From contig CM033113.1 in assembly GCA_019321725.1 (NCBI GenBank), positions 12,214,001 to 12,278,000 on the forward strand: a stretch of 64,000 bases of DNA. The letters run 5' to 3'. This DNA comes from Paulownia fortunei (Eukaryota; Streptophyta; Magnoliopsida; Lamiales; Paulowniaceae). The notes below the pieces were generated by a model. The model did no database searches. It saw only the letters and a list, made by a program, of their open reading frames with translations, and had not been told where the DNA came from. Made by a program: the position numbers and the translations under genes. Positions 1 through 12,800 of this stretch are shown here, piece by piece (within the stretch, counting starts at the first letter, position 1; each line of letters begins with the position of its first letter).

Positions 1-420
1 TTTGGTGTAATCCTTGTAGAGAGACTTTGACAAAGATTTCTCTTACGCCAAAATTATTAACAAAGTCCATAGTTTGAGGACTAAGTTTGAGGAGCTTATT
101 GGTCTCCCAGGAGTTTTGTACAATGTTAGTAAAATGTTGTTCGCATTGATGGGTTGTAGTAGGACCATATTGGTCGAGTTAGTTGCATTGCATATTTGTA
201 TGGCTATTGTATGGAGTATCTGGTTAGTTTATTTTAGCTATTATATAATAATGTAAGTACTTGAAACATATTTGTTAATTGTAGGAGACATTTGTGCAAC
301 GTCTTTACCAGACCCATGGTTTGTCTATGTTCGATTCACTCAATCACATATTCTAAGTTTTTAGTGCTGTCGTAATTATTGTTGAACATAAGCTAAGAGT
401 TGAAGATTATCCTATTATGG
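1..420 (+). pseudogene. possible Myb/SANT-like domain fragment
   Basis: Reading across frames gives short pieces resembling the Myb/SANT-like domain of LIMYB-type or Harbinger-associated plant proteins. One is INKVHSLRTKFEELIGLPGV at about 50-115, and a later one is FVQRLYQTHGLSMFDSLNHI at about 290-350. In that family a K..LR..F..L segment is followed by a stretch with a G...YD.L..IF pattern, and the order here fits. There is no continuous frame, no start and several stops. If correct, it is a transposon-associated or degenerate DNA-binding protein scrap. The match is weak and could be chance. Confidence 0.25.
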
Positions 421-2445
421 TTCTTGATACATTAGAGGATGAGGTAATTTTCCTAAACTGCCCCTCCCTTATTTGCTCTACCAAGTCTATGACGTACAAG
501 TAACCACATGAATAGAATGAGGGAGTAGAGGGTTCAAAGGAATCGATGCAATGACCGACGTCATTAAAGTACTATGGCATTCTTGACATGGTTCCAACAT
601 ATATTTAGAGTTTTGTGGTGCATAATATTTAAGACCTTAAGATGTGTTTTGTGGTGTCATACTTTTTTGAAAAGCAGTAAGAATATGTTTAGGCCGTTGT
701 TATTTAAATAGTTCTTTGTTGATGCCTTTGGTATGGATTCAATACTACTTTAGCTACTATATGTACTGGTGTGTTGCTTTAGAACAAGTTTTGGTAAATA
801 TTATTTTGATAGTATTACAAACCTTGGTTTAAAACATTGTTTATTTTGTAATTAACGTCAATGTTTCAACATGTTCTCATGATATTACTGAAATGTGGGT
901 ATTTAATTGCCATTATATTCATTTTGTTTGTGAAATTATGATACATTAGTTATTGTTTTTGTAATGTACCAAACAAAAGTTGTTATCAATATGTGCTCCA
1001 TTATAGATATTATTTGTGTTGAGTTCAATACCTCTACTTGCTTCACTCAAGCAATGCATAAATTGGTGAAATAACTACAAATCTCTACAAAGTACATATG
1101 TGTGTCTCCTAGGAATGCTTTGATGATCTAGATATTAGTAATTATTTTTTGTGTTTCATTGAATGTATTGAAAGAACGATATTCATAACCTGATTGCCTC
1201 CTGCTTAGACAATTTATTGATGAAAAATATTTCTAAGTGATATCATTTATTGCCTAAACATGCAAAATAAGATATTTATTCAAAGTACGGATCCAACAAA
1301 AATATATGCATAGTTCAGTAAAGTACCCAATCATAGTAAATATACCGTGACATAGTTATAAAGATACTAAAAGTCATAACAGTGTGTCCGTGTATGTCCT
1401 TAACTATCTTACAATACCATAATCAATCCCAAGACAGGAAGTTTGAGGGTGATGCTGATGTGGACTGCTGACTCCCAGAAGACTTACTAATATTTGTATG
1501 TCAATGGGAGAAAGTTGCAAAAACACATGCCTGTTTAATATTAATGAGGCCTCCGTGGGACTACCTATTCTCTAGGGTGTTGGATGTACATGGTTGTAGA
1601 ACATCTGGCAGTGCAAGTTGGAGTTGATGACCAATGAAGACCACGACATGGTCTTATACACTCCCGTGTAGGCAGTGTAGATAGTTGGCTACTTAATATG
1701 ATAATAAAAGTGTCCGAGATGACTATTGAGCTGTTAGCATGCTGTCCACTAAATTGTTATTGCGGTGGTGGCACAGTTTGCATTTGCTTTGCATTTATTA
1801 CTTTATCTTCCCCAAATAAAAGTTTTAAATTTTCCCAATCATAGGATCCTCACGGAAGAAGTTTGCAACATTGGGATATACCTACACAAGCAATTTCACT
1901 AATAATTACAACTGAACATATTCAACAAATATATATTAACCTAAAACTTGAGATAATGTAGAGTGAAACAAAATCCTTTGACATAACATAAAACATCAAA
2001 ATTGTATTCGTATTTACTTACCATTTCCAATTTGTAGTGCTCCACAAAGGGCACATAAACAAAGTTAACAGTTGGATCAAAAATCACCTCTTGTGATGCT
2101 AAAATGGCTGAAAAAATGTTATATCTTCAGCAGAGCTCCTTGAATTTCACCCTCAGGAAATCAAATGAAAAATCTTTGTCATAACAAGCCTACAACCTAT
2201 TTTTGACCTAATGCAATACCCACTCAATTACGAGAGAAGAAGTGAAAATAGTAGTTTACCTTTCATGCAACAAGCAGCTCATGAGCCTGTTATCTTCATC
2301 TATACCCTGAGCCCTTTCGATGATTGTCTTATGTTCATTAGGTCTGTCGTGATTGTTTTCTTAACTCATAGTTCAAGCTACCCCAAAGTATAATATACAA
2401 CATTACTATTCACTAATGCATGATGCATGATAGTAAATTAATAAC
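421..2445. other. unassigned AT-rich intergenic DNA
   Basis: I recognise no coding homology, terminal repeats or RNA gene here. The only ORF of note (2211-2393, 60 codons) has no recognisable motif. It is the left flank of the Ty3/gypsy element beginning at 2446. Confidence 0.5.
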
Positions 2446-3978
2446 TGATAACTTAGTTTTATACTAATAATTCATATACCTTTTGATTAACATTTGGTTT
2501 ATTTTTAAGTATTTTTGTTACTTTTTATGCATTTAGTTTGAAATTTGTAGGTAATGACAAAAGGAGAAGAAAGTGCAAGAAATCAAAAATTTGGTTGAAA
2601 TGTTGAAGAATCTGAATTGTGGTGTTATTGATGGTAGTTTTTGTATTTCAATCATAACTCTTTACTGAAATATGATTTTGACTTGATTGTTGAACCACTA
2701 GAAATCTAGGAGATATATCTATAACTTCAATGTTTACCATAAAATTCAATTCTATCGATCTCAATGAGAAAAATTGAGTTCAAGAGTCAACATTAGGCTG
2801 AAATTTTCTACTATGACACATCATGGTATTCCAAGTATAACTATCTCCACATATATCATATTTAGCTTATTCAAGTACCTATGGAAGGAAAATACATAGA
2901 AATACAATTTATATGCAGACACAAAAAGCCAGTTCAAAATAGAAAGTAGTCAAAAATGAGTTTAGAGAGGCTATAGACACTGAAGACAGAAAGTTCAATG
3001 CCTAGCTGTCCTGTCAGCGTCTACATATTGCCATGCGGATAAAAGGGGTAAAATATGTTTTTTTTTTCTCTTTAAGGCTTCTACCATCTGATTTTAAGGG
3101 CCCCAAAGAGCCTCTAAATGTATTCTTCGATGTGGGAAGGTATTCTTGGACAGAAAGGTGCTGCTGGACAGAGAGCTATTCTTGGAGAGAAAAGAGAATC
3201 ATTCTTGGAGACAAGGTAATCTTCAACCATTTCTTCCACTTTACAAATTGGTGAATAATTTTCATGCTCTTTCTTAAGTATTTCTTGAATTTATATTCAT
3301 ACATGATGAACTAAATATTTTTTTTTTTGAGGATGATGTCACCTTATTTGATCCTATGTTTTGAATCCAAATATTTAGTTCAAGTTCTTCATCTTGTTTG
3401 TGTTATCTTGTTTAGGATTGTATCTTGATTATTTAGACATTAATTGAGAGTGTTTGAAGTATGAGATTCGATACTCGAGAGAAGGAATATTATACATGAT
3501 CATAAAGATAACATAACCTAGGAATCATAGAGTTGAAAAACTTATAAAACGTTTGAAGTTTTGAAGAAGAATTCATTGAACCTGTGCAGGGTTTTATTCT
3601 TAAGTTTTTATAGAGATATTGAAATTCATATTATAACTCATAATCAATTCAGCACTCGAGAGAGGGAATTGATGAGTTTAGGAATTCTTGACTTGAATTG
3701 GTATGTTTTGGAAAGAAGAATATAGGTGATAATTAGGTGAATCATTCCTCTAAAATTTCTTGCTTATATGGTATTTGTTGTATTACTTCTAAGAACTCAC
3801 TCTTGTCTTTTGCAATTTTGTGTTCTAATTTGCTTAATCATCACTTAATTTTCTAGATAAAATTGATACTATTTGAACTACAATGCTTGTTGTAATTTTT
3901 TATTACAATCCTTGTGGATACTCAACTCAACTCATCGTTATATTAAAACTTGACATCGTGCACTTTCGGTTTGCAACA
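2446..3978 (+). repeat. element A 5' LTR
   Basis: It begins TGATAACTTAG and ends near TTTGCAACA. It aligns along its length with 10682-12207, including the shared block TTGAAGAATCTGAATTGTGG, a repeated GGACAGA segment, and the terminal block AAAACTTGACA. The 73-codon ORF inside it (3033-3254) has no counterpart motif and is not treated as a gene. Confidence 0.88.
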
Positions 3979-4059
3979 AGTGTTAATGCCAATGTGAATG
4001 CCATTTTTCCATTGCAACAACTGCCACCATAACAAGCTATCCAGGACTATTTTGAACCA

Positions 4060-5500
4060 ACCATGAAGTAAAATTACTCTGGCATAGCGTGATAACCAAT
4101 TAATGCTAATAATTTTGAGCTCAAACCAGCCCTCATTAGCATGGTGCATCAAAATTAATTTGGAGAAAGCACATTGGAGGATCCTAATGCACATTTAGTT
4201 ATATTTTTAGAGATTTGTGACACCATTAAAATGAATAGAGTGCTCGATGATTCCATTAGACTTTGCTTATTTCAATTCTCACTCCGAGACAAAGATAGGC
4301 TATGGTTATAATTTTTTGCACCATGTAGCATACCGAGTTGGAATGAATTGACACGAAAATTCCTAGCTAAGTACTTTCCACCAAGCAAGACTTTAACTCA
4401 AGAGTGAGATAGCTCAATTTCGCCAACAAGACTTTGAACCACTCTATGAATCTTGGGAGACGTTTAAAGATTTTCTAAGAAGGTGTCCTCAACATGGTTA
4501 TGAGGATTGGCAGCAGGTGCAATACTTCTACAATGGTTTGAATGGGTAAACTCGAACTATCATAAATGCTGCCGCAAGTTGGAATTTGATGTCTAAGACC
4601 ACAAATGAAGCTCATATTTTATTGGAGGAGATGGCTAATAATAACTATCAATAGCCTTTTGAAAGGTCTTCCATTAAAAAGGTCGTTGGTGTTCTTGAGG
4701 TAGATTCATTTACATAATTAGCTGCAAAAATTTCTACTTTTTCTAACCAATTTGTAGCTTGGACTTCTAATGGAGATTCTCAAATAATGGATTCCATGGC
4801 ATCCCCTAGAACTTCATTGATGGAAACCAAAAGTAATGAGTAGGTAAATTTTGTTAATAACCGTAATTTTAATTTCAGGGGAAACTAATTACGAACTCGC
4901 TGCTATTCGAGGCTTAGAAATCATGAGAATTTTTCATGTGCTAACAATCAAAATGTGTTTCAACCCCCACTGAGTTACAACAATCCACCACATTCTAACC
5001 CTCAAGTAGGTTAGAAAAAGGCATCTTTGGAGGATTTGATTAGCGCTTTCATTGGTGAGACAAGAGCCTAATTCAATATGGATGAAATAAAGATAGACAA
5101 CATTGAAACTCAATTGGGGCAGCTAGCTTTAAGTTTAGGAGCTCAAATAAAATCAATGGAGACTCAAATTGGACAACTTGCTACTAAATTTCATGCTCAA
5201 AAATATAAATGAAATTTTCCAAGTGATACGAAAATAAATCCAAGGGAGCATTGCAAAACCATCCAACTTTGAAGTGGAACTAAAATCAAGTGGCCGAAAA
5301 TGAAATGTTCTAACATTGATGAGCCAATGAAAAACACTTTTGGTCAAAGTCTTATGGAGGAACAACCAAAGAAAAAAGAAAGGCAATCAAATAAACAAAC
5401 AGGGGCTGAGAACCTAAAATCTACTTCTAACTTTGAAACTTCTAAATTTACTATTCCCATTCATTTTCCAAAAAGATTACAATAGAAAAAAATTGATTCA
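4060..5500 (+). pseudogene. element A gag (capsid-like) remnant
   Basis: This is the gag region of the Athila-like element, which would encode the particle-forming protein. Recognisable pieces, spread over frames, are NANNFELKPAL-like wording near 4110, then DFEPLYESWETFKDFLRRCP at about 4430-4490, FYNGLNG, and LLEEMANNNYQ near 4620-4650. Further on is a C-terminal repeat reading IETQLGQLA and METQIGQLATKF at 5100-5190. The family pattern (RFKDLLRRCPHHG, FYNGL, RIANNNYQ) is well known for Athila gag. Many frameshifts and stops interrupt it, and no usable start remains. A minus-strand ORF at 3943-4194 and another at 5153-5386 are shadows of this region. Confidence 0.8.
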
Positions 5501-6095
5501 TAATTTGCTAAATTTTTAGAAATCTTCAAGAAAATTCATATTAATATTCCTTTTGTAGATGCTATTGAGTAAATGCCCAACTACGCCAAATTCATGAAAG
5601 ATGTGATGTCAAGAAAAAGGTGATTGGTTGAGTTTGAAACTATGAATCTCACAAAAGAGTATAGTGCCATTTTACAGAAAAAAACTTTCTCGAAAATTGA
5701 AGGATCCAGGGAGTTTTACTATTCCTTATACCATAGGAGGATCTTTCTTTGATAAAATATTATGTGATCTTGGAGCAATTATTAATTTGATGCCACTTTC
5801 TATTTTCAGGAAACTAGGAATTGGAGAAGTCAAGCTATCCACTATCACTTTGTAATTGGTGGATAGGTCTCTCACCTATCCAAGAGGAGTTGTTGAAAAT
5901 ATATTAGTAAAAATGTATAAATTCATATTTCTTGCAAATTTTGTGGTGTTAGATATGGAAGAAGACTAAGAAATTTCTTTAATTCTTGGTCGACCATTCC
6001 TTGCTACCGATCGTGGTTTGATTGATGTACAACACAGTGAATTAACTTTAAGAGTTAATGAGGATAAAGTGATGTTTATATTTATCATGTATTGA
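5501..6095 (+). pseudogene. element A protease domain remnant
   Basis: This is an aspartic protease-like domain of a Ty3/gypsy polyprotein, which would mature the element's proteins. The best open stretch, 5664-5855, carries LKDPGSFTIPYTIGGSFFDK then LCDLGAIINLMPLSIFRKLG; the LCDLGA.INLMP block is the expected active-site neighbourhood, where plant Athila elements read DLGAS rather than D-S/T-G. Downstream pieces read LVDRSLTYPRGVVENILVK, FVVLDMEED and ISLILGRPFLAT. Stops occur after TITL and after MEED. It sits directly between gag and RT, as expected. Confidence 0.85.
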
Positions 6096-6429
6096 GGTTT
6101 CAAGAGGAACCACATACTTGTAATAGGATTGAAATGTTAGAAACTTGCTTGCACGATCATTTTCTCAAACAAAGTCCTACCAAACCTTTAGAGCAATGCA
6201 TTGTTCATTCCATAATGTAAGGTAATCACCAGATATTAATAATGAGGATTTAATGCATTACTTGATCTTTCTTGAATCATGAGATAAATTGAAGGAAACA
6301 ATTGTAGATTCCATAATCAAGGAACAAACAATATCACCAGAGTTGAAAACACTTTTCGAGATTTTGTAGTATGAATTTCTAGGTGCTAACAACACTTATC
6401 CGATAATTATTTCAGCATTCTTATCTCTT

Positions 6430-7400
6430 TTAGAGGTTAAAAAGTTGCTTCGTGTTTTAAGAGAGTATAAATTTGCTATTGGTTGGTCAATTTCTAATTT
6501 AAAATATATTAGTCCTTTAATTGTCATGCTAAAATCTTAATGGAAGAATCTTACAACCCATCTATTGAACATCAACATAGACAAAATCCTATAATGAAAG
6601 AGGTTGTAAGAAATGAAGTTTGAAATGGTTGAATGTTGGAATTATTTATGCAATTTTTGATAGTTCTTGGGTGAGTCCGATTCAAATAGTTCCAAAAAAG
6701 AGTGGTATGACCATAATTCAAAATGATAATAATGAACTAATACCAACAAGAACGGTCACAGGTTGCGAGTATGTATTGATTATAGAAAACTCAATAAAGC
6801 TACTCGTAAGGACTATTTTCTCCTCCCATTTATTGATCAAATATTAGACTGACTTACAGGGTATTAATACTATTATTTTCTTGATGGTTATTCAGGGTAC
6901 AATCAAATTACCATAACACCCAAAGATCAAGAGAAAACAACATTCACATGCCCTTATGGTACTTTTGTTTTTCAAAGAATGCTATTTGGATTATATAATG
7001 CCCCAACCACATTTCAAAGATGCATGATAGAAATTTTTATGGATGATTTTTCAGTATTTAGCTCCTCATTGGAGATATGTCTACATAATCTCTCTCTTAT
7101 TTTGTAGAGATGTGAGGAGACTAACCTTGTTTTAAATTGGGAAAAGTGTATTTTTATGGTAAAAGAAGGTATTGTTTTGGATCATCGAGTGTCCTGCGAA
7201 GGACTTGAGGTAGACCAAACAAAAATTATTGTTATTGAAAAACTTCCACTACCAAGTAATGTGAAAGCTATTTATAGTTTTTTGGGATATGCCGAGTTTT
7301 ATAGAAGATTCATTAAAGATTTTTCAAAAATTGTAAAGCCTTGGTGCAACCTTTTGAAAAAAGATAAGCCATTTAACTTTAATTTTAATTGCTTATAGGC
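6430..7400 (+). pseudogene. element A reverse transcriptase remnant
   Basis: This is the RT domain of the Athila-like pol. An entry segment near 6440-6525 reads LRVLREYKFAIGWSISNLKY. VGIIYAIFDSSWVSPIQIVP follows at about 6640-6700, then ELIPTRTVTG, FLDGYSGYNQI at about 6870-6910 and TFTCPYGTFVFQRMLFGLYN at about 6940-7000. The catalytic motif survives as FMDDFSVF at about 7040-7065. The usual spacer between the TFQRCM block and FMDD is shortened, which suggests a small internal deletion just before the active site. The thumb region GIVLDHRVSCEGLEVDQTK and SFLGYAEFYRRFIKDFSKI lies in the 80-codon ORF 7156-7398. Several frameshifts make it non-functional. Confidence 0.88.
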
Positions 7401-7850
7401 TTTTGATCACATAAAAAAGGATCTTATTTCAGCTCCTATTATGTTGGTACCAGATTGGACCCAACCATTTGAACTTATGTGTGATGCTAGTGATTATGCA
7501 GCTAGAGCAGTGTTAGGACAAAAAAAAGATAAAATTTTCAAGGCCATTTACTATACAAGCCGAACACTTGATAATGCTCAACCAAATTACAATACCACTG
7601 AAAAAGAATTGTTAGCCGTTATTTTTACATTTGATAAATTTCGTGCTTATCTTCTAGGTACCAAGGTGGTAGTGTATACCAATCATGTTGCTATTAGGTA
7701 CATATTTACTAAAAGGATGCAAAAATGAGGCTAATCCGGTGGATACTTCTTCTTCAAGAATTTGATCTTGAAATCAAAGATAAGAAGGGAAGTGAAAATG
7801 TGGTGGCGGATCACTTATTGAGGTTGGAGCTATAAAAATAAAAATTTTAA
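7397..7850 (+). pseudogene. element A RNase H domain remnant
   Basis: This RNase H domain would remove RNA from the RNA/DNA hybrid during reverse transcription. The open stretch 7441-7728 reads MLVPDWTQPFELMCDASDYA, which includes the first catalytic Asp in CDASD, followed by TEKELLAVIF with the catalytic Glu. The third acidic position, normally YTDH, is YTNH here (near 7676-7687), a D-to-N change explained by one G-to-A transition. A frameshift follows TKRMQK. The terminal [14 protein letters not shown] wording near 7800 continues in another frame, so the domain is dead. Confidence 0.88.
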
Positions 7851-9095
7851 AGGACCAATTAAAGAATTTTTCCCAGATGAGTTTATTTTGGCAATCAAAG
7901 ATATTTTACCTTGGTATGTAGATTTTGTGAATTATTTTGCAGGTGGATTATTGCCCCTGAACCTCATATATCATCAAAAGAAAAAATTCTTACATGATTT
8001 GAAATCATATCTATAGAATAATCCCTTGCTTTTCAAATGGTATTCAAATTCTATGATTTGGAGATGTATTCCAATGGAGGAAACAAATGAAATTCTCAAG
8101 CACTATCATTCATCCCAATGTGGTGGTTATTTTGGACCTACAAGGACAACTTCTAAGGTATTAGAATCTGAATTTCATTAGCCTACTTTGTTTAAGGATT
8201 GTTATGCTTTTGTGTAGTTATGTGATCTGTATCAAAATGTTGGAATAATTACTAAACGCCATGAGCTCTTTAACTAACATGATGGAAGTTGAACTCTTTG
8301 ATGTTTGGGGGATTGACTTCATGGGACTATTTCCTCCATCAAATGGTTAATCATACATTTTGCTTGTTGTATATTACGTTTCCAAGTGGATAGAAGTAAT
8401 TGCACAAACATATTTTCACTCGTTTTGGCACACCTAGAGCAATTGTTGTGATGAAGGTTCTCATTTTTGTAGTAAAATGTTTAATAACCTTTTGGCTAAG
8501 AATGGTGTAAGACACAAGGTAGCTCTTAGATACCATTCTCAATCAAATGGACAAGCTAAAATCTCAAACTGAGAAGTAAAACAAATCCTTGAGAAAATGG
8601 TAAGCATTAATTGAAATGATTGAGCACATAAGCTTGATAATACATTGTGGGCATACCGTACAGCATATAAAACTCCTATAGGTATGTCTCCTTATCAATT
8701 AGTTTATAGAAAAGCTTGTCGTCTCTATGTTGAGCTAGAACATAGAGCATATTAGGTTGTACAATAATTAAATTTTGATACAAAAGCAATTAGAGAAAAA
8801 AGATTATCGCAACTCAATGAAATGGAGGAATTTAGGCTTGATGCCTATAAAAATGCAAAAATCTATAAAGAAAAAACAAAACAATGGCATGACAAAATGA
8901 TCTTAAGAAGGAAATTTTAACTCGAACAACTTGTGTTGCTTTTCAATTCTAGATTAAAAAAATTTCCAGGAAAATTGAAATTTAGATGGTCTGCTGGTCC
9001 TTCATTGTCAACAAGACATTTCCATTTGGGGCAGTTGAGCTCAAAGATAAGGATGACACATTATTCTGTGTCAATTGTTAAAGGTTGAAACATTA
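7850..9095 (+). pseudogene. element A integrase remnant
   Basis: This is the integrase of the Athila-like element, heavily broken. Pieces include PLLFKWYSNSMIWRCIPMEE at about 8020-8080 (zinc-binding region approach), LKHYHSSQCGGYFGPTRTTS at about 8095-8155, and FDVWGIDFMGLFPPSNG at about 8298-8350. That last piece contains the first catalytic Asp in the WGIDFMG motif. Later fragments resemble the [20 protein letters not shown] block near 8640-8710. Stops occur throughout. A 63-codon minus-strand ORF (8351-8542) is a shadow. Confidence 0.82.
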
Positions 9096-10681
9096 TTATG
9101 GAAATAAAATTTGGAAGATGTGTAATCTTCCACTTGGGGAAGCAACATAAGGTATTCAATTTCAATCTACCTAAAGACTTTAAACAAAGTGCTTCTTGGG
9201 AGGCCACACAAGCTCTCTTTTGTTATTTTCGTGTGTGTTGTTTTATTTTTTGTTATTAGTGTGTTGTTTCATATCATGATAATTGTTCCTTGATATTTTA
9301 CTTATATTTGCAGGCTAAATGCTGAAAATACAAAATAAAAATAAAAATACGGTTTTAATTCCGAAAAAAGACCACCCATTTTCAAGAAAGTTCTCTAATT
9401 CCACAATTCTCTCAATCATTGAGTACAATGCTTATATTAAGTTTGGTGGAGAGTTTAGGATAATTATCTTGTTGTTTGAGACATTTAATGCTTATTTGTA
9501 ACTTATTTTGGTTTATTGATTTGTTTAGTTTATTGATTGTCAAGTTTAGTGATCAACAATGTGCATTTTAGAAAAAAGTGAATATTAGAATATATATGTT
9601 TGTTTACATGTCTAAACAACAAAAAATGATTTTATTTACTTTATGAGGTTTTGTGAATCTTGATGCACTAAGTAGTTTGTTGAGTTATATTTAATTTTTT
9701 AGAGACAGTTTATATGGTCTAATTATTTTCTAAATAATCCCACCAACCTCTAGAACTTGTTTGATCACTAGTCGAGGCAAAGTACTAGGTGATATAGCAT
9801 TAAAGAAATGATTTAGGCCATTTTTGGACCGTTTGAGCCTTTCCATTCCCTAGTGTTCCCTCTTGAGCCTATTGAAATAATTCTTTAGCCATCCTATACA
9901 CATTATCTAGCTTTATGAAAAAAAATCTAATATTCTACCATTTTTCATCTCATTTACATAGTCATTCTTGAATAAATTATTGTATTCAAAAAAACAAAGA
10001 AGCAAAAAACAAAAATAAGAAAAGATTGAAAAAGAATGAAAATGAAGAGATTATGAATTGAGGTGTATGATTTGAACTCCCTAAAATAAATAGACCCCCA
10101 TTGCATGCAACAAAAGAAATAAGTTTGGGGGTAATCCAAGATAAAAAAGAAAAAAAAGAATGGGATGTTTAATAAAGAAAAATTAAGGGATTGATGAAAA
10201 GTTGGTGTTCATTCATAAAGGTTCTAGTATGATTGTATAAAATGGGTAACTTTTAGCTGCAATTTTTCATAAATTCCCACCATTACCCAAGCCTCACAAT
10301 ACAAGATTTGGAAGTCCTTTTGATCTTTGATATTATGATCTACCTACATTAGTGGAGACTAGTATGAAAAACAAGCCTATGGAGTTTGGTAAACAATTTA
10401 AAAGTGGATCAAATATGAGTAGTTGGCTTTGTAAACCTATCCGGATGATAAATAAAATTTGATAAACTACTACTTTCACACTCACACACACAAGAACATG
10501 AAGTTAAGTGAAACCAATATGCATTTTAACATATAAACTTGGTATATTTTTCTAATCTTTTGAGATGAGATGAAAAAAAAAATCTTTCTCGACTTTGGTT
10601 ACCTAATTCATAGAGGAGTTGTTATTAACAATTTCAAGTTTGATACTTGAGGACAAGCAAATCTTCAAGTTTGAGGTTATT
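9096..10681 (+). other. element A 3' non-coding region and polypurine tract
   Basis: This spacer between integrase and the 3' LTR has no recognisable coding. It starts near TTCTTGGGAGGC (about 9197-9208), a conserved post-pol signature of Athila/Tat elements. It then carries modules also found in element B: a TTTAGGCCATTTTTG block (about 9808), AATAAGTTTGGGGGT (about 10117), AAAACAAGCCTATG (about 10367) and a CA-rich patch (10479-10493). The region just before the LTR, AAGTTTGAGGTTATT, is the degenerate polypurine tract that would prime plus-strand synthesis. Confidence 0.65.
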
Positions 10682-12207
10682 TGATAAGTTAGTTTTATAT
10701 ATACCTTTTGATTAATATTTTTAAGTGTTTTTGATATTTTTTATGCATTTAGTTTGAAATTTTATAAGTAATGACAAAAGGAAAAGAAAATGGAAAGAAA
10801 CCAAAAACTTGGTTGAAATGTTGAAGAATCTGAATTGTGGTGCTACTGATGGCAATTTTTGTATTTCAATCATAACTCTTTACTGAAATATGATTTTAAC
10901 TTAATTCTTAAACCACTAGAACACCATGAGAATATATATAACTTCAATGTTTACCATAAAATCCAATTCTATCAATTTCAATAAAAAAAATCGAGTTCAA
11001 AAGTCAGCACTAAGCTGAAATTTTTTGTTATGACACACCATGTTATTTCACTTATAACTATCTCCACATATGTTATATTTAGTTTATTCAAGTGCCTATG
11101 GAAAGACAAGACATAGATCTACAATTGGTATGAAGAAACCAAAAGTCAGTTTGGACTAAAAAGTGGTCCAAATTATGTTTAATGAGGGTGAAGATGCTGA
11201 AGATAAAAAGTGCCTAAGCTGTTCCTGCTATCCTGTCAGTGTCTACACATTGGCACGCAGATAAAAGGGGCAAAATGGATTTTTTGCCCTCTTTAAGGCT
11301 TCTCCCATCTAAGTTTAAGAACCCCAAATAGCCTCTAATTGTATTCTTGAATGTGGGAAGGTATTCTTGGATTGAATGTGGGAAGGTATTATTGGACAGA
11401 AAGATGCTGCTGGACAGAGAGCTAATCTTGGAGAGAAAAGATAGCCATTATTGGAAATAAGGAAATCTTCAACCATTTCTTCCACTTCACAAATTGGTGA
11501 ACAATTTTCATGTTCTTATATTCATACATGATAAACTAAACATTTCTTTCTAGAGGATGTTATAACCTTATTTGATCTTATATTTTGAATTTCAAATATT
11601 ATTAGTTTAATTTATTTATCTTATTTGTGTTATCTTGTTTAGTATTGCATTATGATCATTTAGCCATTAATTGAGAGTATTTGATGTATGAGATTCGATA
11701 CTCGGGAGAGAAAATATTATACATGGTCATAAAGATAACACAACCTAGGAATCATAGAGTTGATAAGCTTATGAAACCTTGGAAGTTTTGAAAAAGAATT
11801 TATTGAACATTTGTAGAGTTTTATTCTTGAGTTTTTATAGAACTCATAATCAATTCGACACTCAAGAGAGAGAATTGATGAGTTTAGGAATTCTTGACTT
11901 AAATATAATATTGACTTGAATTGGTATATTTTGGATGGAAGAACATAGGTGATAATTAGGTGAATCATTCCTCTAGAATATCTTACTCATAAGGTGTTTG
12001 TTATATTGTTTCTAAAAACTCTACTCTTATCTTTGCATTTTTATCTTACTTTACTTTATTTTCCAATCATCATTGGATCTTTTAGACAAAATTAAGACTA
12101 TTTGAACTATGATACTTAATGCAATTTATAATTACAATCCCTGTGGATACAATACTCAACTCACCATTGTATTAAAACTTGACACTGTGCACTTATGGTT
12201 TGCAAAA
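10682..12207 (+). repeat. element A 3' LTR
   Basis: It begins TGATAAGTTAG, aligned to the 5' LTR at 2446, and ends near TTTGCAAAA. It has a local duplication absent from the 5' copy: AATGTGGGAAGGTAT occurs twice around 11349-11390. The two LTRs otherwise match block by block. Confidence 0.88.
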
Positions 12208-12800
12208 TATTTCACGAACACCTAGTATGGTAGATGGAGATAATTTTATAGCCAAAATTAAGGGCTAAGGTAAAGTATGAAGGTAAATTTCTTTAGATAA
12301 TATATTGTATATTAAAGGACTTATGTATAACTTGCTTAGCATCAACAAATTCTATGATACTGGTCATACTATAGAATTCCTAAAAATAACTATTTTGTTA
12401 AAGATGCTAAATCTAATCAAATCAAGCTTAATGGAGTTAGAAAAAGATAATATATATATAGTCGACTTGTTATCATCTTGTACCACCAATCCTACTTATT
12501 TTATTGCAAAGAACATTGCAAAGAATGTATCAGAATAGGGTTGGGTATGGAAAAATATATGAACCATCACAACTTCAAGACTATTGCAAAGCTCTCCAAT
12601 CATGGACTAGTAGGACTACCAAATGGGACATATTAGAAAGACAGAGTATGTAAAACTTGCCAGCAAGAAATGCAGATCAAATCAACTATCAAGAATAAAA
12701 ACTACCTGCTAACCACCAGAGTATTGGAGCTACTCTACATGGAATTATTCAAACCTGTGTAGATAGTTAGTCTCAATTGCAAATGATACACAGTTTTGGA
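12208..12800 (+). pseudogene. Ty1/copia scrap (protease end to integrase start)
   Basis: The ORF 12305-12538 begins within LYIKGLMYNLLSINKFYDTG, equivalent to the VLYVPGLKHNLLSISQLCDKG block at the protease/GAG-pre-integrase junction of copia elements, and continues with NIYIVDLLSS. Later frames give MNHHNFKTIAKLSNHGLVGL at about 12560-12615, VCKTCQQ, and RVLELLYMELFKP at about 12719-12757. These correspond to the zinc-binding and early integrase segments. No LTR is visible for this piece. It abuts the right end of element A and the putative poly(A) end of the LINE, so it is an older truncated layer. Confidence 0.75.

Larger units (their letters stand above)
2446..12207 (+). mobile_element. 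element A: Athila-like Ty3/gypsy retrotransposon, degenerate
   Basis: This is a complete but inactive LTR retrotransposon of about 9.8 kb on the plus strand. Two direct repeats of about 1.53 kb flank an internal region reading gag, protease, RT, RNase H, integrase, the Ty3/gypsy order. Wording such as NELIPTRTVTG, GIVLDHRVSCEGLEVD and FYRRFIKDFSKI is typical of the Athila branch. Every coding domain carries stops and frameshifts. By eye the LTRs differ at roughly one position in ten, implying an old insertion. I could not identify a clean 5-bp target duplication (ataac on the left; no match on the right), so the outer ends are uncertain by a few bases. About 1.5 kb of non-coding DNA separates integrase from the 3' LTR, as is usual for this branch. 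Confidence 0.9.

Noticed and set aside
2446..12207. Exact 5-bp target duplication for element A
   Set aside because: ATAAC on the left has no equal on the right (AAATA/AATAT); the right end is ambiguous within an A-run, so none is claimed.
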